From the NCBI RefSeq assembly GCF_041276405.1, contig NZ_JBGGGT010000002.1, positions 3,838,501-3,902,500 of the forward strand: DNA of 64,000 nt, read 5' to 3'. Origin of the DNA: Microvirga sp. TS319 (GTDB lineage Bacteria; Pseudomonadota; Alphaproteobacteria; Rhizobiales; Beijerinckiaceae). This document shows positions 9,842 through 19,024 of the stretch, piece by piece. The notes below the pieces were generated by a model. The model saw nothing but the letters and a program-made list of their open reading frames with translations, did not search any database and was not told where the DNA came from. A program made the translations under genes and the position numbers. Each line of letters starts with the position of its first letter. Within the stretch, counting starts at the first letter, position 1.

Positions 9842-10935
9842 GGAGCCTCGTCGGGCGCAACTCACGGCGCCTGTCCTGGCTTCTTGCCGGGATCATCGCG
9901 ATCGCCGCCCCGATATCGCCGTCCTGGAGCCTGTCCGTGCAGTCCCTGAACGTGGTCGGTACGCTTTCGCCGGGTGAGTGGGAGGCTTATCGCTCCCACT
10001 TCATCGAGGACGATGGGCGCGTCGTCGACAATGCCAACGGCAATATCAGCCATAGCGAGGGGCAGGGCTACGGCCTTCTGCTGGCACTGGCCGCGAACGA
10101 CCGTGTCACCTTCGAAAGGATCTGGTCCTTCGTCTTCACCGAATTGCTGATTCGCGACGACGGACTGGCCGCCTGGAAATGGGACCCGAAGGCCAAGCCT
10201 CGGGTCACGGACCGTAACAACGCGACCGATGGAGACATTCTCATCGCCTATGCGCTGGCGAAGGCCGGCGCGGCCTGGAAGGAGTCCCGATATACGACAG
10301 CCGCCCAGAAGCTCGCCAGGGCCATTGGCAAGAACACCTTCGGGCGCGATCGTGGATCCGTCTTCCTCCTGCCGGGCGCCGAAGGCTTCAGCGCGGGCGA
10401 GCGCCCGGACGGACCGGTGGTCAACCTGTCCTATTGGATCTTCGAAGCATTCCCCGTGCTCGCGAGCCTTGCGCCGGAATACGAGTGGAACCGCGTCTGG
10501 CGGGAAGGTGTCGAACTGCTTCAGCAGGCCACGTCCGGCCGGATTCGGCTCCCTGCCGATTGGATCTCCATTCAAAGCAGAATGCAGACCAAGCCCGCAG
10601 ACGGGTTTCCTCCGGAGTTCGGTTACAACTCGTTAAGGATACCGCTTTACCTTCTCCGGGCAGGAATGACCGATTTGGAGTGGTTGCGAGCTCTCAAGCA
10701 GCGCTGGTCTGCAGAGAACGAGGGGGTTGCCATCGTCAACGTCGTGACAGGAAGTATCCGGGAGCGGCCGAACGATCAGGGCTATGCTCTTCTCTCGGCT
10801 GCACTGGCCTGTGCGCTGGACGGAACGCCTGTTCCCGGACAGCTGAAGACGTTCGATCCCCAGCTCTACTATCCGTCGACCCTGTATCTGATAACGAAGT
10901 CCTGGCTCGGTGAAAAACGTCCGCAATGCGTCTAG
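9838..10935 (+). CDS. bcsZ: GH8 endo-1,4-beta-glucanase of the cellulose operon (BcsZ/CelC-like)
   Basis: 365 residues with a hydrophobic signal sequence (LSWLLAGIIAIAAPISPSWS). In cellulose operons this periplasmic family 8 hydrolase trims nascent glucan. The acid/base Glu is E74 in SEGQGYG, and the substrate-binding Asp pair is in TDGD (131-133). The motif that carries the catalytic-base Asp in E. coli BcsZ (SYDAIRV) reads GYNSLRI here, with N264 at that position. Activity may therefore be reduced, or another residue may serve as base. The gene overlaps bcsB by 4 bp and the TPR gene by 10 bp. Confidence 0.93.
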   Translation: MRSLVGRNSRRLSWLLAGIIAIAAPISPSWSLSVQSLNVVGTLSPGEWEAYRSHFIEDDGRVVDNANGNISHSEGQGYGLLLALAANDRVTFERIWSFVFTELLIRDDGLAAWKWDPKAKPRVTDRNNATDGDILIAYALAKAGAAWKESRYTTAAQKLARAIGKNTFGRDRGSVFLLPGAEGFSAGERPDGPVVNLSYWIFEAFPVLASLAPEYEWNRVWREGVELLQQATSGRIRLPADWISIQSRMQTKPADGFPPEFGYNSLRIPLYLLRAGMTDLEWLRALKQRWSAENEGVAIVNVVTGSIRERPNDQGYALLSAALACALDGTPVPGQLKTFDPQLYYPSTLYLITKSWLGEKRPQCV

Positions 10936-13046
10936 TTAGCAGTGCCATAACGATTGCGGTCCTTATTCTGGGCTTCGCGGCAATCGCGCAACAGGATGGA
11001 AAGGAAGGCGGTCAATCCCCGTCCACGCCCTCTCCGTCGCCTGCCCCCGCCCCTGCGGCTTCTCCTGCTCCTTCGAGCAGTCAGCCGCAGGTGGACGAGT
11101 CCGCGCTGCGCTACTTCGCATCCCAGGGCGACACGCGCCGTGTGAATGCGGAGATCGCCCGCCTTCGCGCGCTCTACCCGAACTGGACGCCGCCGAGCGA
11201 CATGTCCCAGCTTTCCGGGACGGTCACGGTCGACCCGATCATCGATCGGTTGTGGAATCTCTATAAGGAGGACCGCATCGCCGAGGTGCGCGCGGCCATT
11301 GCGGAACGCCAGTCGTCGAACCCGAACTGGAAGCCGCCGGAGGAGCTGACGACGGCCCTCGAGACCACCGAGGCGCGCCGACGGCTCACCAATGCATTCG
11401 ATTCCGGCCAATGGCGCACGGTGCTGACGATCGCCACCGAGAATCCTAATCTTCTCACCTGCGTGAACGTGGACGTGCTCTGGCGTGTCGCCGAGGCCTT
11501 CGTCAAGACAGAACAATCCGACCGCGGCCGGGACGTCTATACCTATCTCCTCACCAATTGCGCCAACCCCGGCGAGCGCCTTGCGACCCTCCAGAAAGCC
11601 CTCGGCCTTCTGCCGGACAACCAGGTGGCGGACCTGCTGCAGTTCGAGCGTAAAACCGGCAACGAACCCGACAATTTCGATTCCATCCGCGAGGAACTGG
11701 CGCGCCGCCGTGTCGAGCGTGCATCGAACGACGAGAAGATGACTGCAACCGCAGAGGATCTTGCCGTCGTCGAGCGCATGACCCGCAACTCGGACGAGCC
11801 CGGCCCGGTTCTGGTCCTGGCCTGGTACAATTATCATCACGGCAATCCCGCGCGAGCGCTCGACCTGTTCAAGACCGCTCTCAACCGGAAGGGCGGGAAC
11901 AAGGCTGCGGAAGGCTACGCCATGTCCCTGCGGGCGCTCGAGCGTCTCGCCGAGGCCGAGGCCTTCGCCTATGACTGGCGCGACAAAGCCCCGGAGAACA
12001 TGAAGGTCTATCTCGACGTGGCCACGGCCCTGTTGTCCCAGGACCCGCCGCCGCGCCTCGAGCCGCGCATCGTGGCCCGCATCGTGCCCATCGTCATAAG
12101 CCAGCGCTTCCCGGACGGCGCTCAGGCGCTTGGCTGGTATGCCTACAACACGAGCCAGTTTCAGACGGCCCGGGGCTGGTTCCGTCAGGCTCTCGACTGG
12201 CGGGCCGACGACGAACCATCGGCCTACGGCCTCGCCCTCACCACCCAGCGCCTGAACGACCGGGCCGGCTTCAGCACCATCGTGGCCCAATGGCGCGACC
12301 GGTCGGAGCGGATCGCGGATCTTGCAGACGGCACCGTTCCCCGGGCGGCCCCGCAGCGCATCCCATCGGTCCAGACGGCTCAGCCCGCGGACACTCTTCC
12401 GCAGGTCCCGATGCGCCCCGCTCCGGCGCGGGCGGAAACCTCGCGCACGGTCGTAGAGGCCAGCTCCCTTCCGGTGGAGACCCGTCCACGGACCGTGACG
12501 GTCGAGACACGCACAGGGGCACGCCGCGGCTGCCTCGTGACCCGCAATCCGGAGGGGCTTGCCCCCGGCGCTGCGGTTACCCTCGGGTGGTGCCTGATGG
12601 AGGCCAACCGTCCCCTGGAAGCGGTCAGCGCCTTCGACGAAGCCATTCGGAGGGGTGGCGGCCGCACCCGTCAAGAAGCGGCCTATGGAAAGTCTCTCGC
12701 TTACCTGCGCAAGAATCTGACGTCCGAGGCCGCCGTGGCTGCGGCCCAGGCGCCGCAGACAGGTGAGCGTCGCATCGAACTGAGCGCCTCGATCCTCAGC
12801 CAGCGGGCGGTCGCCGCCTATCGCAACGGGCGCTACGTCGAAACCATCCTGGCCCTGAGCGAGCGGGCCCGGATCGTGCCGGAACAGACCGACCTCATGC
12901 TGATCCGCGGCTGGTCCTACTACAAACTCGGCCGCTACCAGGATGCCGAGAAAGTCTTCCGTGCAGTGCAGCGCACCGGCAATTCCGAAGACGCCAGCGT
13001 CGGCTTGAACGCGGTGATGGAAGCGAGAATTCCCGCTCGCCAGTAG
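10926..13046 (+). CDS. Secreted tetratricopeptide-repeat protein of the cellulose operon (BcsK/BcsC-like scaffold)
   Basis: 706 residues. A signal peptide (MRLVSSAITIAVLILGFAAI) is followed by a Pro/Ser/Ala-rich linker (about residues 30-58), then helical repeats to the C-terminus. Near residues 86 and 138 two related motifs occur, YPNWTPP and NPNWKPP. The last repeats (AVAAYRNGRYVETIL, YYKLGRYQDAEKVF) are clear TPRs. The protein ends about 30 residues after the last TPR, so the outer-membrane beta-barrel of true BcsC is absent. It probably acts as a periplasmic scaffold, like the TPR protein of Agrobacterium-type cellulose operons. A second Pro/Arg-rich low-complexity segment lies around residues 455-535. 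Last gene of the operon. Confidence 0.82.
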   Translation: MRLVSSAITIAVLILGFAAIAQQDGKEGGQSPSTPSPSPAPAPAASPAPSSSQPQVDESALRYFASQGDTRRVNAEIARLRALYPNWTPPSDMSQLSGTVTVDPIIDRLWNLYKEDRIAEVRAAIAERQSSNPNWKPPEELTTALETTEARRRLTNAFDSGQWRTVLTIATENPNLLTCVNVDVLWRVAEAFVKTEQSDRGRDVYTYLLTNCANPGERLATLQKALGLLPDNQVADLLQFERKTGNEPDNFDSIREELARRRVERASNDEKMTATAEDLAVVERMTRNSDEPGPVLVLAWYNYHHGNPARALDLFKTALNRKGGNKAAEGYAMSLRALERLAEAEAFAYDWRDKAPENMKVYLDVATALLSQDPPPRLEPRIVARIVPIVISQRFPDGAQALGWYAYNTSQFQTARGWFRQALDWRADDEPSAYGLALTTQRLNDRAGFSTIVAQWRDRSERIADLADGTVPRAAPQRIPSVQTAQPADTLPQVPMRPAPARAETSRTVVEASSLPVETRPRTVTVETRTGARRGCLVTRNPEGLAPGAAVTLGWCLMEANRPLEAVSAFDEAIRRGGGRTRQEAAYGKSLAYLRKNLTSEAAVAAAQAPQTGERRIELSASILSQRAVAAYRNGRYVETILALSERARIVPEQTDLMLIRGWSYYKLGRYQDAEKVFRAVQRTGNSEDASVGLNAVMEARIPARQ

Positions 13047-13057
13047 TCCAAGCGCCC

Positions 13058-13079
13058 GGCCCACCCCATGGGACGGGCC
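13058..13079 (+). terminator. Hairpin downstream of the cellulose operon
   Basis: GGCCC...GGGCC arms with an inner CCC/GGG pair start 11 bp after the TPR gene stop. No U-tract follows, so it is either a weak or Rho-assisted terminator or a 3'-end stabiliser. Confidence 0.35.
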
Positions 13080-13273
13080 TTAAGCGGGGAGTCGACTGCC
13101 CCGCCCGCTGTTTCAGGACCATTGGCCGCAGCCGGGCCAGCTCCAACGCGCATCCTGCCCTTACGGAAGCCGCACTCCGCCCCCTATTTCAGGCAGGAAT
13201 TGTCGCGACATGCGCCCGCTGTGGATGGCTTGCGGCCCGGCACGCCCCAGAGCCCGTAGAATCTCGGAAATTT

Positions 13274-13299
13274 GAAACGGCTCGTTTCTTAAAAGAAAC
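13274..13299. promoter_or_regulatory. Overlapping palindromes upstream of dppA
   Basis: GAAACG-GCT-CGTTTC (13274-13288) shares its right arm with GTTTCTT-AA-AAGAAAC (13284-13299). Three alternating GAAAC/GTTTC half-sites on one helix face are typical of a dimeric or cooperative repressor site. It lies 63 bp upstream of the candidate -35 of dppA. Confidence 0.35.
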
Positions 13300-13361
13300 T
13301 GCGCAAACGGGCACAAAATGGTAAATTTATTCCAAAAATTAGCCAAGGTTGCTGGGACAGA

Positions 13362-13390
13362 TTGACATTATTGAGGCTTCGCACCTTAAC
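13362..13390 (+). promoter_or_regulatory. Candidate sigma-70-type promoter of dppA
   Basis: A consensus TTGACA at 13362-13367 is followed after 17 bp by CTTAAC at 13385-13390 as a weak -10 element. A transcript would start about 40 nt before the dppA ATG. Confidence 0.4.
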
Positions 13391-13438
13391 TTCGTCACAG
13401 AACGGCCACGAGTAGCGCCGTCTCAGAGGACCATCAGA

Positions 13439-15040
13439 ATGAAGAAATCAGCCCTTTTCGCAGCGATCTGCGTTCCGGCTTTCCTGGCCGCAGCTCCGCT
13501 GGCCGCCAAAACCCTCGTGTACTGCTCCGAGGGCAGCCCGGAGAACTTTTATCCCGGCGTGAACACCACCGGCACGTCGTTCGACGCCAGCGAGCAGATC
13601 TACAACCGCATCGTCGAGTTCGAGCGCGGCGGCACGAAGGTCAATCCGAGCCTCGCCGAGAAATGGGACGTGTCCGCCGACGGCACCGTCTACACCTTCC
13701 ACCTCCGCAAGGGCGTGAAGTGGCACTCCAACAAGACCTTCAAGCCGACCCGCGAGATGAACGCCGACGACATCGTGTTCATGTTCGAGCGTCAGTGGAA
13801 GGAAGACAATCCGTACTTCAAGGTCACCAGCCCGAACCACTCCTACTTTGGCGACATGGGCATGCCCGCCCTGCTGAAGTCGGTCGAGAAGGTCGACGAT
13901 TATACGGTCCGCGTCACCCTGAACCGCCCGGAGGCTCCGTTCCTGGCCGACCTCGCCATGATGTGGGCGAGCGTCCAGTCGAAGGAATATGCGGATGCCA
14001 TGCTGAAGGCCGGTACGCCTGAGAAGATCGACCAAGATCCGATCGGCACGGGCCCGTTCTACCTGGTGCAGTACCAGAAGGACGCCATCATCCGCTACAA
14101 GGCGTTCCCGGATTACTGGGCCGGCAAGGCCAAGATCGACGACCTCGTCTTCTCGATCACGCCGGACGCTTCGGTGCGCTGGGCCAAGCTCCAGAAGGGC
14201 GAGTGCCACGTCATGCCGTATCCGAACCCGGCTGACCTCGACGCCATGAAGAAGGACCCGAACGTCCAGATCCTGGAGCAGCCCGGGCTGAACATCGGCT
14301 ATCTCGCCTATCAGACGACGAAGAAGCCCTTCGACGACGTCCGCGTCCGCAAGGCCGTGAACATGGCCATGAACAAGAAGGCCATCGTCGACGCCGTGTT
14401 CCTGGGCTCCGGCGTTCCGGCCAAGAACCCGATCCCGCCGTCCATGTGGGGCTACAACGATTCCGTGAAGGAAGACGAGTACAACCCGGACGCCGCCAAG
14501 AAGCTGCTCGCCGAGGCCGGTTATCCGAACGGTTTCGAGACCGACCTTTGGGCCATGCCGGTTCAGCGTCCCTACAACCCGAATGCGCGCCGCATCGCCG
14601 AGCTGATGCAGGCCGACCTTGCCAAAGTCGGCGTGAAGGCCGAGATCAAGAGCTTCGAATGGGGTGAGTATCGCAAGCGGGCCCAGGCCGGCGAGCATCA
14701 GATGGCTCAGCTCGGCTGGACGGGCGACAACGGCGATCCGGACAACTTCCTTCACACCCTTCTGGGCTGCGCCTCGGCGGCGAGCGCGTCCGGCTCGAAC
14801 ATCGCGAAGTGGTGCTACAAGCCGTTCGACGATCTCGTGACGAAGGCGAAGGTGACGACCGATCAGGCCGAGCGCACCAAGCTCTACGAGCAGGCTCAGG
14901 TGATCTTCAAGGAGCAGGCTCCCTGGTTCACCATCGCTCACGCTGTTCAGCTGAAGCCGGTCCGCAAGGAAGTGGTTGACTTCAAGCTCTCGCCGTTCGG
15001 CCGTCATACCTTCTACGGCGTGGACATCAAGGGCAAGTAA
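13439..15040 (+). CDS. dppA: Dipeptide ABC transporter periplasmic binding protein
   Basis: 533 residues of the SBP family 5. The start at 13439 places a Sec signal peptide (MKKSALFAAICVPAFLAAAP) at the N-terminus; upstream in-frame sequence does not look like protein. Markers include LVYCSEGSPENFYPG, WHSNKTFKPTREMNADDIVF and FPDYWAGKAKIDDL, all typical of DppA. The product captures di- or oligopeptides (or haem/aminolevulinate in some homologues) and delivers them to DppBC. A strong intrinsic terminator 20 bp after the stop should leave the binding protein in excess over the permease. Confidence 0.93.
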   Translation: MKKSALFAAICVPAFLAAAPLAAKTLVYCSEGSPENFYPGVNTTGTSFDASEQIYNRIVEFERGGTKVNPSLAEKWDVSADGTVYTFHLRKGVKWHSNKTFKPTREMNADDIVFMFERQWKEDNPYFKVTSPNHSYFGDMGMPALLKSVEKVDDYTVRVTLNRPEAPFLADLAMMWASVQSKEYADAMLKAGTPEKIDQDPIGTGPFYLVQYQKDAIIRYKAFPDYWAGKAKIDDLVFSITPDASVRWAKLQKGECHVMPYPNPADLDAMKKDPNVQILEQPGLNIGYLAYQTTKKPFDDVRVRKAVNMAMNKKAIVDAVFLGSGVPAKNPIPPSMWGYNDSVKEDEYNPDAAKKLLAEAGYPNGFETDLWAMPVQRPYNPNARRIAELMQADLAKVGVKAEIKSFEWGEYRKRAQAGEHQMAQLGWTGDNGDPDNFLHTLLGCASAASASGSNIAKWCYKPFDDLVTKAKVTTDQAERTKLYEQAQVIFKEQAPWFTIAHAVQLKPVRKEVVDFKLSPFGRHTFYGVDIKGK

Positions 15041-15060
15041 GCCTTCCCACTCAACCTATA

Positions 15061-15093
15061 GCGGAGCGGCTCGTTCAGCCGCTCCGCTTTTTT
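15061..15093 (+). terminator. Intrinsic terminator between dppA and dppB
   Basis: A perfect 10-bp stem (GCGGAGCGGC / GCCGCTCCGC) with a 7-nt loop is followed by six T. It is textbook Rho-independent in form but sits inside the operon, so it most likely attenuates dppBCDF relative to dppA. Confidence 0.85.
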
Positions 15094-15104
15094 ACATTCA
15101 GACG

Positions 15105-16115
15105 ATGCTCAGATTCATCCTCACCCGTGTCAGCCTGATCATCCCGACCTTTCTCGGGATCACGCTGCTTGCCTTCTTCCTGATCCGCCTCGTGCCGGGG
15201 GATCCCATTGAAACTCTCGCCGGCGAGCGCGGCATCGACCCCGCCCGCCACGAGCAACTGCTGAAGGAATACGGCCTCGACAAGCCTGTCTTCGTGCAAT
15301 ACGGGATCTACCTGTCCCATGTCCTGCAGGGCGACCTCGGCAAGTCGATGATCACGCAGGAACCGGTTCTGAGCGAGTTCAAGGCCCTGTTTCCGGCGAC
15401 CGTCGAGCTGGCCCTCTGCGCCATCCTCTTCGCGCTGATCATCGGCCTGCCTGCGGGGATCATCGCGGCGCTCCGACGAAATTCCATCTTCGACCACGGC
15501 GTGATGGGCATCTCGCTCACCGGCTATTCCATGCCGATCTTCTGGTGGGGTCTCATCCTCATCCTGGTCTTCTCCGTTCAGTTCGACCTCACGCCGGTCT
15601 CCGGCCGCATCGACGTCCTCTACTACATCGAGCCGACGACCGGCTTCCTGCTCATCGATACGCTCCTCTCCGACGAGGAAGGCGCATTCTGGTCGGCGGT
15701 CCAGCATCTCATCCTGCCGACCATCGTGCTTGGCACGGTGCCGCTCGCCGTGATCGCCCGCATGACCCGTTCCGCGATGCTGGAAGTCCTCGGCGAGGAC
15801 TACATCCGAACCGCCAAGGCCAAGGGCCTCTCCCGCTTCCGCATCGTCGCCCTGCACGCGCTGCGCAACGCCCTCATCCCGGTGGTGACCGTGATCGGCC
15901 TGCAGATCGGCGTGCTCTTCACCGGCGCGATCCTCACCGAGACCATCTTCTCCTGGCCGGGTGTGGGAAAATGGCTCATCGACGCGATCTTCCGGCGTGA
16001 TTATCCCGTTCTGCAGGGTGGCGCCCTGCTGCTCGGCGTCGTGGTGATGGGCGTGAACCTGCTCGTCGACCTCGCCTACGGCCTTATCAATCCTCGCATC
16101 AGGCATACGCGATGA
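15105..16115 (+). CDS. dppB: Dipeptide ABC transporter permease DppB
   Basis: 336-residue inner-membrane permease. It has the N-terminal helix MLRFILTRVSLIIPTFLGI and the family motif FFLIRLVPGDP. The cytoplasmic EAA-like loop EDYIRTAKAKGLSR contacts the ATPases. About six transmembrane helices. It starts 64 bp after dppA, beyond the terminator, and its stop overlaps the dppC start as ATGA. Confidence 0.93.
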   Translation: MLRFILTRVSLIIPTFLGITLLAFFLIRLVPGDPIETLAGERGIDPARHEQLLKEYGLDKPVFVQYGIYLSHVLQGDLGKSMITQEPVLSEFKALFPATVELALCAILFALIIGLPAGIIAALRRNSIFDHGVMGISLTGYSMPIFWWGLILILVFSVQFDLTPVSGRIDVLYYIEPTTGFLLIDTLLSDEEGAFWSAVQHLILPTIVLGTVPLAVIARMTRSAMLEVLGEDYIRTAKAKGLSRFRIVALHALRNALIPVVTVIGLQIGVLFTGAILTETIFSWPGVGKWLIDAIFRRDYPVLQGGALLLGVVVMGVNLLVDLAYGLINPRIRHTR

Positions 16116-17023
16116 CCACTGAAACCATGGAAACCCCGGCCGTCGCGGCCCCGACGGCCACCCCTCCCCACCCCTTGCGTGAGTTCTGGGGCTATTTCAG
16201 CGCCAATCACGGCGCCGTCGCCGGTCTCATCATCATCGTCGCCGTCGTGCTCGTCGCCTTGCTGGCGCCCGTGATCGCGCCGCACGATCCGAACCTCACG
16301 AACACCGCCATCGCCCTGAGACCTCCATTCTGGCAGGAGGGCGGCTCGATCTCTCATCCCCTCGGCACGGATCCGATCGGGCGCGATATTCTCTCCCGGC
16401 TGATGTTCGGTGCGCAGCTGTCGCTTCTGATCGGCATCGCGGTCGTGACGGTCTCCATCGTCATCGGCACGGTGCTCGGCCTGGTGGCGGGCTTCTTCCG
16501 CGGCCTGACCGAGATTTTCATCATGCGTCTGATGGATATCGTCCTCACGCTGCCGAGCCTTCTGCTCGCGATCGTCATCGTGGCGGTTCTCGGCCCCGGC
16601 CTGATGAATGCCATGCTCGCGGTCGCCCTCGTGATTTTGCCGCATTACGTGCGCCTTGCACGCGCGGCGGTGATCACCGAAACATCGAAGGACTACGTCA
16701 TGGCGGCGCGCGTGAGCGGCGCCGGCACGACGCGCCTCATGTTCAAGGAAGTCCTGCCGAACTGCACGGCCCCTCTCATCGTGCAGGCCTCACTCGGCAT
16801 CTCCACGGCGATCCTCGACGCGGCAGCCCTGGGCTTCCTGGGCCTGGGCGCGCAGCCGCCGTCGCCCGAATGGGGCACCATGCTGGCCGATGCCCGCGAA
16901 TTCGTGCTCCGTGCGTGGTGGGTCGTGACCTTCCCGGGTCTTGCGATCCTCATCACGGTTCTTGCCTTCAATCTTCTGGGCGACGGCCTCCGCGACGCCC
17001 TGGATCCAAAGCTGAAGCGCTGA
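16112..17023 (+). CDS. dppC: Dipeptide ABC transporter permease DppC
   Basis: 303 residues. The N-terminal OppC-type cytoplasmic stretch precedes TM1 ([20 protein letters not shown]). Signature segments are [13 protein letters not shown] and the EAA loop [16 protein letters not shown], followed by [18 protein letters not shown]. It pairs with DppB to form the membrane channel. It overlaps dppB by 4 bp and ends 2 bp before dppD. Confidence 0.93.
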   Translation: MTTETMETPAVAAPTATPPHPLREFWGYFSANHGAVAGLIIIVAVVLVALLAPVIAPHDPNLTNTAIALRPPFWQEGGSISHPLGTDPIGRDILSRLMFGAQLSLLIGIAVVTVSIVIGTVLGLVAGFFRGLTEIFIMRLMDIVLTLPSLLLAIVIVAVLGPGLMNAMLAVALVILPHYVRLARAAVITETSKDYVMAARVSGAGTTRLMFKEVLPNCTAPLIVQASLGISTAILDAAALGFLGLGAQPPSPEWGTMLADAREFVLRAWWVVTFPGLAILITVLAFNLLGDGLRDALDPKLKR

Positions 17024-17025
17024 TC

Positions 17026-18042
17026 ATGGCTCTTGTCGAAATCGAAAATCTGTCGGTCGAATTTCCGACCCAAGGCGGCATCATGCGTGCCGTGGACGGG
17101 GTCAGCCTTACCCTCGATGAGGGCGAGGTTCTCGGCGTCGTGGGCGAATCCGGCTCCGGAAAAAGCGTGACGATGCTGGCCCTCATGGGCCTCATCCCGT
17201 ACCCCGGCCGCGTGAAGGCGGACAAGCTCACCTTCAACGGACGCGACCTCCTGACGATCTCGGAACGCGAACGCCGCAGGCTCACGGGCAAGGACGTCGC
17301 GATGATCTTCCAGGAGCCGATGACGAGCCTGAACCCATCATTCACCATCGGGTTCCAGCTCACGGAGACCCTGCGCCTGCATGAGGGAATGAACCGCAAG
17401 GCCGCCCGCCACAGGGCTATCGACCTGCTCGAGCAGGTCGGCATTCCCTCCCCGGAAAGCCGCCTTTCCGCGTTCCCGCACCAGCTCTCGGGCGGCATGA
17501 ACCAGCGCGTGATGATCGCCATGGCGATCGCCTGCAATCCGAAGCTGCTCATTGCGGACGAGCCCACCACCGCTCTCGACGTGACGATCCAGGCGCAGAT
17601 CCTGGACCTTCTCATGACGCTCCAGAAGGAGCGCAACATGGGCCTCGTCATGATCACGCACAACATGGGGGTCGTGGCCGATACCGCCAAGCGCGTGATG
17701 GTGATGTATGCGGGCCAGATCATGGAGGAGCGCTCGGCGGCCGACCTCTTCGCCTCGCCGCAGCACCCCTACACGGCGGCCCTGCTGGCGGCCCTGCCGG
17801 AACGCAGCGAAGGCGGACGCCTCGCAACGATCCCGGGCGTCGTGCCCGGCCTCTACGACCGTCCGAAGGGCTGCCTGTTCAGCCCGCGCTGCGCCTATGC
17901 GACGGAGCATTCGCGCAATGTGCGGCCGGACCTGCGCTCGTGGGCCGGCGGCAAGATCCGGTGCCATTATCCGCTCGGCGACCCGAACCGGAGCGCCGCC
18001 ATCCAGCACGATCATCCCATTCGGACGGAGACTGCGTCGTGA
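17026..18042 (+). CDS. dppD: Dipeptide ABC transporter ATP-binding protein DppD
   Basis: 338 residues from the ATG at 17026. Walker A is GESGSGKSV, the signature is LSGGMNQRV and Walker B is [12 protein letters not shown]. The C-terminal oligopeptide-transporter extension contains the Cys-rich element [11 protein letters not shown], typical of DppD/OppD. It powers peptide import with DppF as heterodimer partner. Its stop overlaps the dppF GTG start (GTGA). Confidence 0.93.
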   Translation: MALVEIENLSVEFPTQGGIMRAVDGVSLTLDEGEVLGVVGESGSGKSVTMLALMGLIPYPGRVKADKLTFNGRDLLTISERERRRLTGKDVAMIFQEPMTSLNPSFTIGFQLTETLRLHEGMNRKAARHRAIDLLEQVGIPSPESRLSAFPHQLSGGMNQRVMIAMAIACNPKLLIADEPTTALDVTIQAQILDLLMTLQKERNMGLVMITHNMGVVADTAKRVMVMYAGQIMEERSAADLFASPQHPYTAALLAALPERSEGGRLATIPGVVPGLYDRPKGCLFSPRCAYATEHSRNVRPDLRSWAGGKIRCHYPLGDPNRSAAIQHDHPIRTETAS

Positions 18043-19022
18043 GCGCTCCCGTTGTTGAGGCCAAGGGCCTGAAGCAGATCTACAAGGTCAAGCGCGGGCT
18101 GTTCAAGGAGCCTGCGGCCCTGCAGGCCGTGGGCGGCATTTCGTTTTCCGTCGAGCCGGGCAAAACCCTGGCGGTGGTGGGCGAATCCGGCTGCGGCAAG
18201 TCCACCCTCGCCCGCATGGTGACGCTGATCGAGAAGCCGACCGAGGGCGAGCTCTCCCTCGACGGCATCGATGCGGTCAATCCGCCGTCGAATTACGCGC
18301 GAGAGCTACGCCGCATGGTGCAGCTCGTTTTCCAGAATCCCTACGGCTCGCTCAATCCTCGCAAGAAGGTCGGCTCCATCCTCGAGGAGCCGCTCGTCAT
18401 CAACACCAGCCTCTCCTCGGCCGAACGCAAGGAGCGGGTGCGCGCGATGATGGCGAAGGTGGGCCTGCGGCCCGAGCATTACAATCGCTATCCCCACATG
18501 TTCTCAGGCGGCCAGCGTCAGCGCATCGCGATCGCGCGCGCGCTGATGCTCTCACCGAAGCTCGTCGTGGCGGATGAACCGGTCTCCGCGCTCGATGTTT
18601 CGATCCAGGCCCAGGTGCTGAACCTTCTCGCCGATCTGCAGCAGGAGATGGGCCTCGCCTATCTCTTCATCTCGCACGATCTCGGCGTGGTCAGGCACAT
18701 CGCCCATGACGTGCTCGTCATGTATCTCGGCTTTGCGGTCGAGCATGGGCCGAAGGACAGGATCTACGAGCGTCCGCTGCATCCCTATACCCAGGCGCTC
18801 CTCTCCTCCACGCCCGGCATCACCGGCGTGAAGCGCAAGCGCATCGTGCTGAAAGGCGAACTTCCGTCGCCGCTCAATCCGCCGAAGGGATGCGTGTTCT
18901 CCACCCGCTGTCCCTATGTGACGGAGCGCTGCAAGGTCGAGCGTCCGCAGTTGCGGGAGCTCGATGGCCGGCTGGTGGCCTGCCACTACGCCGAGAACTT
19001 CCTGAACGAAGCAGCGGCTTGA
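18039..19022 (+). CDS. dppF: Dipeptide ABC transporter ATP-binding protein DppF
   Basis: 327 residues with a GTG start that overlaps the dppD stop. Walker A is GESGCGKST, the signature is FSGGQRQRI and Walker B is [12 protein letters not shown]. The C-terminal [14 protein letters not shown] element is the DppF/OppF Cys-rich motif. Last gene of the importer; it ends 2 bp from the stop of the convergent AI-2E-family gene. Confidence 0.93.
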   Translation: MSAPVVEAKGLKQIYKVKRGLFKEPAALQAVGGISFSVEPGKTLAVVGESGCGKSTLARMVTLIEKPTEGELSLDGIDAVNPPSNYARELRRMVQLVFQNPYGSLNPRKKVGSILEEPLVINTSLSSAERKERVRAMMAKVGLRPEHYNRYPHMFSGGQRQRIAIARALMLSPKLVVADEPVSALDVSIQAQVLNLLADLQQEMGLAYLFISHDLGVVRHIAHDVLVMYLGFAVEHGPKDRIYERPLHPYTQALLSSTPGITGVKRKRIVLKGELPSPLNPPKGCVFSTRCPYVTERCKVERPQLRELDGRLVACHYAENFLNEAAA

Positions 19023-19024
19023 GG

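Larger units (their letters stand above)
13047..13438. other. Intergenic region between the cellulose and dipeptide-transport operons
   Basis: This 392-bp gap has no convincing gene. It begins with a GC-rich hairpin after the TPR gene. It then becomes AT-rich (13260-13345) and contains overlapping palindromes and a candidate promoter for dppA, listed separately. Confidence 0.6.

Noticed and set aside
10932..13064. 710-codon open frame antisense to the TPR gene
   Set aside because: Same antisense artefact; the plus-strand protein has a signal peptide and TPRs, the minus-strand one has neither a domain nor sensible composition.
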